From positions 496,001 to 560,000 of the forward strand of contig JAYKKR010000002.1 of assembly GCA_036971615.1 (NCBI GenBank): a DNA stretch of 64,000 nt, in the 5' to 3' direction. A program made the position numbers and the translations under genes. Of the stretch, positions 22,610 through 32,599 are shown one piece after another; positions within the stretch are counted from its first letter, which is position 1; each line of letters starts with the position of its first letter. The notes beneath the pieces were generated by a model. The model ran no database searches. It was not told where the DNA came from and saw nothing but the letters and a program-made list of their open reading frames with translations. Origin of the DNA: Amyloporia xantha. Taxonomy: Eukaryota > Basidiomycota > Agaricomycetes > Polyporales > Adustoporiaceae.

Positions 22610-23522
22610 ATACAGTATCACAAAGCCTGTAAGTCTCTAATCTCCTTTCTGTCATTACATGCTCTAACATAAACTGTAGGTGTCTATCTGTGCGATATAT
22701 ACACGCTAGCCGCAGCAAGACTCTGATGTTCTTCTAGGACACTGCTTTGTGCTCTTTTCTCCTCTTTATCTGTTGTCGTGCATTGTCAATGCTATGATCT
22801 TGTCTTACATGCTTATCTCCTCACTATGCTTTCATTGTTGCTTCTCACCTTAATATCTTACTATCTCTGGACTTTGCTTGATGTCATTGGTACATGATAA
22901 TAGTCTTATTGAGCTTATTTCCATTGGCTTCATGCCTATGGCCTTTGACTGTCTTTTTAGACTTAATCTGATTATCATGCTTATTTTAGCATTGATGAGA
23001 CTTTTAGCCTGTTAAATGGCTTTCATACATAGCATCTTTGTTGATCTTATTTCTGCTTGATGAATTAAACTGCAATTTGTCTTATTACCTTATTATGCTT
23101 GCTTCCAGTGCAACAGATGAGAAACAAGAAGCATTCAGAGAATACATGAGAAATAAGCATTGGCTCAGTATGTGTGGCTTAAGCTGTGAATAAGTAAATT
23201 GTGAAAAAATAATAATTCAGTACAGAACAAGAGAATAATAGTCTTACTTAGTAGCCTTGCAGGGTATGCTGGAGATTTACATGTAGACAAAAGACTCTGA
23301 CAAGAAGAAAAGCCACATTCATGCAGTCCTAAGAGTGAAGGGCGCATTGTAGCTCCCTTGTAGTAAGGCATTATTTCCTTAATCAAGAACATTTTTCTTA
23401 TAACAAGAAGCATAATTTGTAAATTAAAAAATTATGTCTTACCGCATTTTTTCCTTTCATGTCCTTGCATTCTTAAATAATGACACTAAGTGTCAATAAG
23501 ACAGTTTGTGGTTTTGCTGATG
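22610..23522. other. AT-rich right subterminal region of Plavaka A
   Basis: About 0.9 kb follows the partner gene. It is rich in T/A words such as tgcttattt and ctcactatgctttcatt, has no credible frame, and ends in the terminal inverted repeat. It probably holds the 3' untranslated part and transposase-binding sites. Confidence 0.5.
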
Positions 23523-23524
23523 TG

Positions 23525-24089
23525 GCTTCATCCACCTCGATCTGCGCATGCAACCACATCCATTCTTCATCTACACTATCTGGGCCTACCAACTCATCTG
23601 TCTATCCTTCGATCTGCTCGATCTGCGATGATCTGCCCATCCACTACACCATTCTTCGCCTGCGTCCTCCCCTCGCTGTCCACACCTCAAGTTTTGTGTT
23701 GGCGAATCTTGCCGTTCGAGTCAAGTCTCCGGCCTCGATCTTCTGCGTCATAAGCTGAGTGTAAGCCTCTAGCTGAGTTGCTGAGAGCATCTCCGGCTTC
23801 GTACCGTTGCATCACTGCGCCATGCTTCATCTCTACCTCTGTGAGTTCCCACATGAGCTTGATGGTGATGGAATGGGTCGGGTGGTCTGTTGGGAGTTGA
23901 GAGGACTGTTTGGATTGGGTGGGAGCATTTGTGGAGGAGCATTGAGGTTGTTGGATTGCTGGAAGGGTTCTGGTCTGGACGGTCATTGGATTCGGTGGGA
24001 GCATTTTCTTCTTTGTTGTTTGGAGGATTGTATGTTTTCTTTTCTGTTGGTGGTTGTGAGGATTCCTTTTTCTGCTTCTGTGCATCCTC
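23525..24089 (+). other. Internal region of the TRIM-like element
   Basis: Together with 9877-9897 this is all that remains between the LTRs. No gag, protease, integrase or reverse transcriptase motif is present on the plus strand. An open frame on the opposite strand spans most of it and is noted as a finding. Confidence 0.6.
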
Positions 24090-24100
24090 ACAGGTGGGAG
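24090..24100 (+). other. Polypurine tract
   Basis: The sequence acaggtgggag lies directly before the 3' LTR (TGTTAG), as expected for the plus-strand primer of a Copia-type element. Confidence 0.65.
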
Positions 24101-24337
24101 TGTTAGAGGGAGTGCTCGGACGCACAGATCACGTGATTTAGGCGCCCATACGTCGTACATACCTGTGGTCTCTGCCTGTATCTTTCCTTAATCCGTGCTA
24201 TGAGTAGCCTTCGGTTTAGGTGTCGGTGTATGTGTCGGGTTAGCTGTTTTGGCGCCTACTCTCCCTCCTGAGTTCCTAGGAGTATATCTGCTCTCTGAGC
24301 ACCCCTTTGCGTCTGTGTTTCCTCTATTCACGCGACA
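24101..24337 (+). repeat. 3' LTR of the TRIM-like element
   Basis: Same 237 bases as 9640-9876 except two substitutions near the end (T to C in ccctttgT, G to A in attcG). It is followed directly by ATACT. Confidence 0.9.
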
Positions 24338-24593
24338 ATACTATCTCTTCCAATGTTTGCCAACCTTGAAACGGCGAGATTTGATATTTTGTGTGAAGTC
24401 AATGAGATTGCACGGAAACAGCTGGTGACTGAACTATGGTCGCAAACGGCGAATCAGATGCACAAGCTTCTTGGGCGAGGAATTTTGAGGTGCGCTTTCC
24501 ATATGGTTGATCTGACTAGTATATCACGACTCATTTTCCATCTTATCTAGAATGTTTGTCAATCATGACTCGGTTGCGAGATGCGCCTCATAG
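24338..24593 (+). pseudogene. F-box gene, 3' part, displaced by nested transposons
   Basis: This continues the gene broken at 9639. Removing 9640-24337 and one copy of ATACT joins the codons in frame, so that ...IDNIL runs into SLPMFANLE. This matches the paralogs' DDVLSSLPTFSNLQ segment. It goes on through LWSQTANQMHKLLGRGILR, a donor at 24490 (gtgcgc), an acceptor before 24551 and a short last exon ending TAG at 24591-24593. Exon layout equals that of the intact F-box genes at 43204 and 62405. Confidence 0.85.
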
Positions 24594-25233
24594 GATTTTT
24601 CATGTGACAAGAAGATTTGACACTGCAGAATCGCCTTCGTGTAATTAGTTCTGGGATATGGAATTCTCTAACTCACCGTGACTTTATATGGGTAGGAAAG
24701 GAAGTATGACGCTGCATCAGACGTCTGGTCGGCGTACGGTCTGGCTTATGCAGAGTTCGACAACTCAGTATTCTGTATTCTGTATTCTACTTTGAAGCTT
24801 AGATTTCTGATTTGCCAGGGGCCACGTCGGACTTTATCGAGATGGACGCGATCGGAGAGCACATGCGTTTCAATTGCCGCAACGCGTGTAAGTACACATA
24901 CGTAGTCATGCCCCTTTCTCTGAGTCACTCTTCCTCATCCAGGATTTGACACTACGCTTGTGTCTGGTTTGTACACACGCCCTGAGAAACGGATAACCAC
25001 TTCCTTATCCTCGCCGCCACCGTCATTGCTGGCGAACAATATCTGCTCCGCACTCTCACTCAGGACTACCACGAGAACTTTATAGCCACACGCAGCTACT
25101 CAAAATACCGCCTAGCGTGAGTCAGAACTACTGAAATATCACTCGATTAACCTCACTGGAGGAAACACAGACTCTCTTCCATCTTCATCCGTTAGGTCTC
25201 GCATCAGCGATCGATTTCGAAGTCACCACTGGC
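24594..25233. other. Intergenic stretch, no gene supported
   Basis: The region lies between two F-box genes. Its last part resembles the upstream regions of the other F-box paralogs (ctctcg...caccagcgatcga-like words). No coding region is supported. Confidence 0.5.
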
Positions 25234-26215
25234 ATGACGCCGATTCTCCCTCCCGAGACTTGGGACCACATCATTGATCTCCTAGACAGCGACTATAGTG
25301 CGCTGACGACCTGCATGTTGGTCTGCAAATCGTGGGAACCCAGAAGCCGGCATAACTTGCCCGGGTGGATGGCCTTCGCCAACCGCGACGAGATTGTGCA
25401 GGTTGCACAGGATAATGGAACGCTGTGGAAAGGACCGCGGAATGTGCGGATATTGGGCGGCGCAATTGGCGAGCGCAAGCCAATCCCTCATCTGACCACG
25501 TTCGCCGCGATGCTAGCAGGGCGATGGACACGGGTGCGGATGATGCAGATCAAATTTGCTGAGTGGCGTGCGAGGGACATGACGCCGCTCATCTTCCTCC
25601 ATCTCTCTGCCTTCTCCTCCGTCACAACTCTCGACCTTTCGCATGTCACTTTCCCATCGATTCTTGCCCTGCGTCGGCTTATCAGGTGTTTCCCAAACCT
25701 CCGATCGCTGCACTTCCTCGATGTGTCCTTCCTGGTATATGGGGCTACTCCGCCGGGGTTTGCCAGATGTCCACAGGAGCTGGTGTCGTTGGAAATATTT
25801 CGCTGTGGGGATTCGATCACTGACATTGTGAATCTATTAGTCAATGCTCGTGCCGTTACGCACCTACGTGATATCTGTTTTGACTACCCTAAGACAGAGT
25901 CTCCCTCATTCTCACGGATGTTGGCCTTGCTGCGACGACTGATGAATGTTGGGGGCGCTTCATTGAGGGCATTGAGTCTGCACTGGAGTGTAGGACACAA
26001 ACAAAGCTGGGTTGCTAAAAGTGCGGAACTCTGTGCGTCTATAGAATTATGGTCACAGGCGAGGTCCCACATGCCTAGGCTGCACGAGCGAGGAATTTTG
26101 AGGTGCGTTATGCATCGTTACATTGTTTCCAACATTCTTCCTAACCCATAATTTGAATCCCATCATGGCTAGATTGCAGGTCAATAGGAGTCCGGTAACG
26201 AGTTCCGTTGAATAG
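25234..26215 (+). CDS. F-box protein lacking its middle exon
   Basis: Exon 1 starts MTPILPPETWDHIIDLL, an F-box, followed by TCMLVCKSWEPRSRHNLP and the family's leucine-rich blocks (AGRWTRVR, LHLSAFSSVTTL, LRRLIRCFPNLRSLH). At about 26040 the sequence passes directly from the end of the usual exon 1 to the end of the usual exon 2 (ELWSQARSHMPRL). The frame stays open although about 370 bases (intron 1 and most of exon 2) are missing compared with the paralogs at 43204 and 62405. A donor at 26103 (gtgcgt) and an acceptor before 26173 give a last exon ending TAG at 26213-26215. Read through without splicing, the frame stops at 26151. It may be an SCF adaptor with a shortened repeat region or a decaying copy. 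Confidence 0.7.
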
Positions 26216-26980
26216 GTCTCTACGCCAAAGGTCAGGCTGGCACTCTACAGTCCCTGTTGTAAACATACCCAATTTCCAAGAGATGAGATCTTCCCGTTCG
26301 TCTACGCAGAGGTACATCATGGCGAATTGTGCCTCAACCACGCTTCTCATTTTCCCTCACATCGTCGACGGCCGATATGCCCTACTTGTCCACATTCTCA
26401 CCGTGTCACTTTCTCGCAGATAGGACAACATGACGACGTCTTACCGAGGCCGTTAGACACTGCCCATCCTTATCGAGTCGACGACTGACAGTGACCTGCG
26501 GGAAGTCCGGCATTGGAGGCCCTGGGTGCCGGAGCCCCATTATTCGTCTACCGCACATTTTCCCAAATGTAGACTCGTTGTCTCGTATACTTTATCATCT
26601 ACTTTCAACCTTTATGTTCGTCCTCTTCATTTATTTCCAAACTTCCCCGTCCTTCCGCACAATATAGACGTCCATTCCCGTTTCCTTGTCCGTCTATACA
26701 GCATGAATACGAATGAAATGAGCATGAGCGACTCCCAAGGGCTTACTCCAGGAGACCCGAGTATCATAACACTAATAATTCTTGTCCAACTAGATGGCCC
26801 GGGTGTTCGTGCGTCCGTTGATTGCTTCCCTTCTTGCTGAGACCAACCGGACTCATTATTTGGCCTCGAAGCGGTTATACTCGAAACTTTTATGTCCGTA
26901 TGCAAAACGTCCGTCGCAAAGGGTAGCTTATCGGTATTGTCGCTCGTATGCTCATGATACGAGCCTGACATATTGTTTCT
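26216..26980. other. Intergenic stretch, no gene supported
   Basis: Only short unconnected frames on both strands. Part of it is the downstream region of the cupin gene. Confidence 0.5.
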
Positions 26981-27316
26981 TCATTCGCCAATAACATACG
27001 TACATCCGTTTCTGCCAATCCACACTTCATGAACTTTGTCCGCAGGGACGTCAATACGAGCTCCAGGACCAAATGTTTCCTTGTTATCACTATCGTTCGG
27101 GTAAGCGACCGTAAATTCCCCAGACAGGATAAGGTGTGTAGTGAGACCCCGGTGGGAATGAGGATTGTAGTGATAGTTTCTGTTCGACTTGAATGCGCAT
27201 CATTACCATTAGAGACAAGTTTCGGAAACTCACGGGCTATCAGTCCAAGTGTAGACCGTCGAGAATCCCCAGGCGCGAACTTGTCGTTCGGCCTCTTTAG
27301 TAGAGATATTCGCCAT
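26981..27316 (-). CDS. Small cupin-fold protein
   Basis: Two exons, 27316-27234 and 27179-26981, joined by a gtgagt...aacag intron of 54 bases, give 93 residues. It starts MANISTKEAERQVRAWGFST. The second exon has the cupin motif 1 PHSHRGLTTHLILSGEF (HxH, then the Gly of the turn) and a motif 2-like GARIDVPADKVHEVW, and ends CTYVIGE. Single-domain RmlC-like cupins bind a metal with His residues; substrates vary widely, so I assign no reaction. The frame is intact. Neither exon is long enough to stand out alone, and the gene appears only after splicing. Confidence 0.85.
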
Positions 27317-27866
27317 GGTCAACCTGTTCCAAACTGCGATTGGCGTGCGAGGAAAGCGACTCCACAGTGATAGTACAGTTCAGGAGCTAGAACAAATGCT
27401 GCACCAAGTATAGATCTGCGCACAAGCAGGCTATAGCAAGGAGGTCTACCGTCTGGGGGATGGTGACATAGTGATTGGACTTGTTTGGCAACGACTTCGT
27501 TCTTGGTAAATCATGTTCGCGACGAACAATTCTCGATCACATATCGTTCGGAGGTGAACAAGCAGGAAAGTACAGACTGCATGTCAGATCCCAGTTATCC
27601 GGCTAACAACAAGGATTAAATGTCTCAACAACGCTACGCTCTCAGCGTTCCCTTAGCAAGAGTTATCGCCAACCCGCAGCCTGGATTTCGGAAGTGCAGT
27701 GACTGGCAAACCACGACCGTTGATCGGACACTTCACTTTGACTTACTAATGGGATAATATTGCATGGCCATAACATTAAGGTGCATACATGATGATGAGT
27801 AGGAATACAGCATGTCGGAGAAATGAATAGAATACGAGCCTGGCAACAGAAAGCTACTATAAGGCA
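27317..27866. other. Intergenic stretch, no gene supported
   Basis: It lies between the cupin gene and the 3' end of the next minus-strand gene. I see no coding region or repeat. Confidence 0.5.
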
Positions 27867-29050
27867 TCATTCCACGGCAATTCTGACCTCGGCAAAGTAG
27901 TACTGTCCTGACATCTGGAACAAAGACACCAGCCACATTTTACCGAGCGTCAACGCGTTTGGATGAAAAGTGTATTGCGGTTGTCCGGGCGTAGGCTCCT
28001 CCCCCCAAGCCAACTAGATAAGCAGCAAAGTCAGCATATTTCCAGTGTAATGCGCAGAAAAATGACTGACAAGCATGAAGTGTTGAAAGCAGTAGGCGAT
28101 CTCCGCGGCAAGTCTGGCTCGCGTGACAGGCGTCCCGGCAATGGTCTCCAGGGCAATATTCCAGCAAAAGTTTTTGGATGCCTCCGGATACGTCGGCCAC
28201 TGTCCAGGAAATGAGCACGTGCATACATGGTAGAGGTACTGTAAGATACTAGTACCTTGATCTCAAGCATCACATAAGTCGCCAGTTCTTCTGTTGTGCT
28301 GGTGTAGATATAGACGGCGTCCTCTCCGTTCAGAATCCTGGACCTCGTGATCTCAAAGTATGATAGATCTAAAAGTAACATGCAAATTCCAGATCCCACA
28401 GGATTACCAATGAGGTCAAATGAGATGCGCTGGACATCCTTGGATGTGATCCCATAGGGACCAGAGTGCAAGACGACAGTACCGTTCTCTACGGCATGGG
28501 GGCGCGCAGTAGCGTGCGGATCGTAAGTTTGCTGCGGCACAGGTCGTAGCGGAATATGGCGGCCCCGTACTTGTATAGCAAAAGAGTGTGGCGGATCGTT
28601 TTCTTGTACAGTGGAAAATGACGGTGGGGGGTTGATTCGCATCGTAGGAGAATATGGGGAGGAATTCAGGTGCCACAAAAAATGGTTCGACACAATCTGG
28701 CCCGGATTGCTATCAGCAGGAGCTTCGTTGGTGCCTAATTCATTATCGGTAGTATGACCAGGGCGGTCTGCGATTAGTCCAGCTAGCAGACGAGAGGCAG
28801 GAGAGCCAGGTGCGCTCTGAGTGTCTGCAGTCACCGAAGAGGGTTGGCGGCACCATGAAGGATGAAAGGGCTGCCACAAAGCGTCCCGTGGTATTGCTGT
28901 TGACGAAGGCTCCTCCTTCACGAAGTGAGCGGAGGGACGCAACTCGGCAGAGCCAGGTGTTCTCAGAGTAGATGCATGGGTTGTAGGAGGCAAGCGTGGC
29001 GCTTGGTCACGGTATTGGCCACTACCCGTCCCTTCGTTGTGAGCAGACAT
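27867..29050 (-). CDS. Unrecognised family protein, member 1
   Basis: Three exons: 29050-28256, 28199-28071 and 27998-27867. The N-terminal half is Pro/Ser/Thr-rich and probably disordered. The C-terminal half shares a pattern with the genes at 32600 and 36300: ISFDLIGNPVGSGI, then LNGEDAVYIY, LEIK at the splice site, WPTYP and TRARLAAEIAYCF in exon 2, and PTPGQPQYTF, LTLGKMWLVSLFQ and GQYYFAEVRI in exon 3. Intron positions are the same in all three genes. The start at 29050 (MSAHNEG) is the first ATG after a possible TATA-like word near 29140. A longer reading to 29203 would add a hydrophobic stretch and looks less likely. I do not recognise the family. Confidence 0.75.
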
Positions 29051-29906
29051 GTTAATTAGAATGAGGATGAGCAAAGAGACGACGAATACGTCAAGGACAG
29101 GCTGTGAGGTAAAGCAGCAACATCGATACAGTCCGTATAAATATCTTTCTAGGACTTGGGGTGGGGCATGCGGAGCAGCCACCGCAGGCAGGCCACCGGT
29201 CATTGTTCATGGTCCTCGATTCGCTTTGTTCATTAGAATGCGGTGCTTGACATGGGGCCACGGCACCTAGCTAGGTTTTGAAACGCTTAAACCTCCATCC
29301 ATAAGGTCTTGCTTTGACACGATGGTGTGTGGATTGATTCACTCTTCCGCTGCGCAGCAACGGGGACAAGCAATTTAGAAGCAGTATCCAGGTTCGACAG
29401 GAGGACATTAAAACCGTGTGGACTGGCCACTTTTCCATCATAGTTACCGGTCCATGCAGGGTGCGAGATGCTGACATGACGTATAAGCAAGTTCGTAGGT
29501 CCATTGTTTATTGACTGTGAAGACGTCAACTGGGGGCCAGTGTATTTACTGAAGTCAGACTCGGATATCTGACGAGTGACAGTGATACCCTGAGACTGCC
29601 TTCTATTTTGACGCAGACGAGGAGATGTCCGCACCGCATCAGTAAGAAGAAACAGCAGGAGGCTTCCTTGTTGAAAGTGCAGAGGTCAATGAGACAAGTT
29701 GATCACAATTTCTGTGCTGTAGAGGCGCAGGTAAAGTCTCGTGATTGACGCGACGTGACGCGGTTCATGTGCCCTGTGACACCACAACTCGCTTCACAAC
29801 TTGAAGTTCATTGCAACTTACCTCGACGCACTTTGATCGACTTGTCCGTCTCGCGGCCTATATTCAGTGGTCTGTGCTAGTCTCTTTGCAAAATCAGTCA
29901 ACTCAG
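29051..29906. other. Shared upstream region of two divergent genes
   Basis: This gap lies between the start of the minus-strand gene (29050) and the plus-strand F-box/LRR gene (29907). A minus-strand open frame at 29634-29287 shows no motif or paralog, so I leave it uncalled. Confidence 0.45.
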
Positions 29907-31505
29907 ATGCATCAGGCTCTGAGGACAGATGACATATTGCACGAGGTTTTTCAGCATCTAGGGGACGTAATACCGAGACGCCACGCTTTAGCGACTTCAG
30001 CACGAGTGTGCAAACTTTTCTCTGAACATGCTCTCAATGCTTTATGGAATGAGCTCGAGACACTACTCCCAGTATATAAACTTCTCTCAGCGTTCGAATC
30101 GATACCTCTTACTGCTGAGCTGGAGAACGATGAATCAGATGAGTGGAACATCTGCGCATATGTAAGCTATCAATTCAATATTGTTGCTGCTGTTTATCTT
30201 TGAAAGACACGATAGGTGTTGAACGGAGAGATATCTAAGGCGGAATGGATACGATTTCACGAGTATGCTCGGCGCGTGCGCAAGATTTGCAGGTGCTATG
30301 GGAGCACCACAGAGAGTGCATTGTTATCCCTGCTCTTCTTGCAGAATAACGGGAAACCCTTATTTCCGTTCTTGCGACATTTAGATTGGGATCAGCCGCT
30401 ACCTGTTGATACAAGTATCCTGGCCCTTCTTTCTCCTTCGATTCAGCACCTCGCCATCGACTTCGTCGGCAATCAATACGACACCGGCCCCCCTACAAAC
30501 TGAGAATACGCCTTCGCAATGTTGCTGCATGCGGCATCGTCAAGGTGCCCCATGCTGGATCATTTGATAATTGACGGTTATGTACATCCATCATCAATCT
30601 CGACCATAGCTGGATGGCAGCACCTTCGCAGTATCGAGATAAATTCCACCCTCCTCGACCACCGGTTATTGCGCACCCTGTCGACCATGGCATCTCTTGT
30701 CGAGCTCAACTTGACACTGTTCCGCCCGACGGACTTGGACTTCAATAACCACACTGGGTTCCACTGCCTTCAGAAGCTGACGCTCTGCGGGGATACTGCA
30801 GAGATAGGCGAATTCATCTCGACCATATCGTCTTCGCATTTGCGCCATGTTTCTTTGTGCGACATGTTCCCTGAAGTTCAGCCAGAGGATTCACGTGATC
30901 TTTTGACTCTGCTGGTATCGAAGTTTGGCGTATCCTTACGGGAGATTTCATATAGTGGTGGCAGACTCTACCAGTCCCAAACAAATGGTAACAGATCTCT
31001 GCTGGACGTGATAGGGCCCCTGCTGGGAGCTCATAATTTGGAGACGATAGCCATATATATGGGTTTCGCAGTGACGTTCAATGTGTCGGATCATGATACT
31101 GAGACGATGGCGACCACGTGGACCAAGGCGACTTCGCTTTCCCTCGAATATTGGCATGGGATTGTTACACCTTCGCTCCGTTCTCTCCATCAATTCCATC
31201 GTCATTGCCCTCTCCTCAATACGTTATCCTTACCTTTTGTCGAGGTCGAGCCGTTGCCGACAATGGAATCTGCGCTGTCAGTGACACCACATCCCCTCCA
31301 TTACCTCAAATTCGGTGGTTTCAAGCCCACGATCAAAGACCCATGTTGCATGGCCCAATTCCTCCACCGTTTGTTCCCCAAGCTCTCAATGAAACCATTG
31401 ATCAATCATTATTATGATGGATCTGGCTGGGAGGAAGTGCTCAAGCTACTGCAAACATACCACACTGTGACTGTACCGAGTAGTGACACCCATTTGGCTG
31501 TATGA
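29907..31505 (+). pseudogene. F-box/leucine-rich protein with one in-frame stop
   Basis: Exon 1 (29907-30161) starts MHQALRTDDILHEVFQHL, an F-box, followed by LATSARVCKLFSEHALNALW. The intron ends with atag at 30215. Exon 2 (30216-31505) is one frame of leucine-rich sequence (LNLTLFRPTDLDF, LNTLSLPFVEVE) broken only by TGA at 30501-30503, between PPTN and EYAFAMLLHAASSRCP. A single C-to-T change of CGA would explain the stop. The rest is open to TGA at 31503. Its sequence differs from the LPPEIW-type F-box family of this window. It is either a recent pseudogene, an assembly error or a case of readthrough. Confidence 0.75.
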
Positions 31506-31894
31506 GGTGTCTAATCTCGACAAATTCTGCCAGTGAGCTGTTTTCTATTCCTTGTGACTGCTCGCCTAAATATTTTGCGCAGTCATTAATGTCATGCATA
31601 TGTCACTTTGCCGATCAAAACTCGACAATAAAAGATGGCCAGACAGCCAACATGTGTTAGAGAGTACACATCTCCAACACATCATGTTAGTCGATGTAGG
31701 AAGAAACTCACCCTGAAAGCCGCGGCGGTTAGGTGACACGCATGCCAAGATCCTACTGTATTTAACAGACACTTTCATGACCGTAAACCCCACGTCACCG
31801 GATGAATAACACAAGTAGGGGATATTTACACTTTGCTCGGGATGCTTATCGGGTACCAGTATGAATTCATTATCATTCGTTAGCAACGGCCCGC
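31506..31894. other. Intergenic stretch left of the MITE, no gene supported
   Basis: A minus-strand frame of 106 codons (31886-31566) shows no motif. Nothing else is visible. Confidence 0.45.
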
Positions 31895-31902
31895 AGCCCT
31901 AC

Positions 31903-32440
31903 TAAGGCTCCAACCATTTCATCTATTTACCGTTTATAAATGGTTATAACTGTATACTGTTTATGTTTAACTACCGCTACCCCGGTAAATGGTAAATAAA
32001 CAGTATGTAAACAGTAAACAGATGTGACACATTTTTTCTAGGAGATGTTAAATATCATGCATCCAACAAGGCCAGAACAGGTCTGACATCCAGAAGTCAC
32101 ATGTAACTGGCTTCACTTGATAGATAATCACTTTTATTGGGAGATATTTGCACAGTTATTTGAAAGAAGGAAGGAAATACTCTCAGTTTGATGAAAAATC
32201 ATGACTAATTTCTTTTTGTACCATCTTTGTGTTGATGATATTCATCACAGGCACAGACTGTGGCACTGAGTGTTGGTTGTATAAAGGGTTATTGAAGATT
32301 TTGAGGACATACTGCTTTCTTTTTCTTATATGTATATGTACCATTTATACCATTTATTTACTGTTTATTTACTATCTATATACTATTTACTGTTTAAATA
32401 CTGATTTTCTGTAAACATAAACTAAATAGTTGGAGCCTTA
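31903..32440. mobile_element. hAT-type MITE (538 bp)
   Basis: Terminal inverted repeats of 12 bases, TAAGGCTCCAAC at 31903 and GTTGGAGCCTTA ending at 32440, fit the hAT consensus (YARNG). A perfect 8-bp target duplication AGCCCTAC flanks it (31895-31902 and 32441-32448). The interior is AT-rich with repeated TTTACTGTTTA/TAAACAGTAAA words near both ends and has no transposase. It lies just downstream of the gene ending at 32600. Confidence 0.9.
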
Positions 32441-32599
32441 AGCCCTACTCTGCAAGAGTATTCCTACAATGATTGTCATCGTTCTTAATTGTACATACAT
32501 TACCATAGCTAGAATCGCGAGTACAGGATTGGGTAAACAAACAGCGAGATGGAAAGAACCAGTGGAGGGAGAGGCATAGTGGAAGTCGGACTAGAAGCA

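Larger units (their letters stand above)
9900..23522. mobile_element. Plavaka-type DNA transposon A (13.6 kb, with an inner insertion)
   Basis: Ends are CATCAGCAAAACC at 9900 and its inverse GGTTTTGCTGATG ending at 23522. The two-base flanks TG (9898-9899 and 23523-23524) look like a target duplication. It carries two divergent genes: the transposase on the minus strand (10346-19713) and a partner on the plus strand (20002-22609). Plavaka elements belong to the CACTA-like group, common in basidiomycetes. The size is inflated by about 4.9 kb of foreign DNA in a transposase intron. The element sits 23 bases behind the LTR of the TRIM-like element. Confidence 0.85.
9640..24337 (+). mobile_element. 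Small Copia-type LTR element (TRIM-like), itself split by a Plavaka transposon
   Basis: Two direct 237-bp LTRs (9640-9876 and 24101-24337) begin TGTTAG and end GCGACA. They differ at only 2 positions by my alignment. The flanking target duplication is ATACT (9635-9639 and 24338-24342). When the inner Plavaka element (9900-23522) is removed, only about 1.07 kb remains, with an internal region of about 600 bases and no gag-pol. That is the layout of a terminal-repeat retrotransposon in miniature. The half-tRNA-type primer site points to the Copia group. It depends on another element for movement. Confidence 0.88.

Noticed and set aside
28031..29203. Longer start at 29203 with a hydrophobic segment for family member 1
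   Set aside because: The other two members have no such segment, and a TATA-like word lies between that start and the ATG at 29050.
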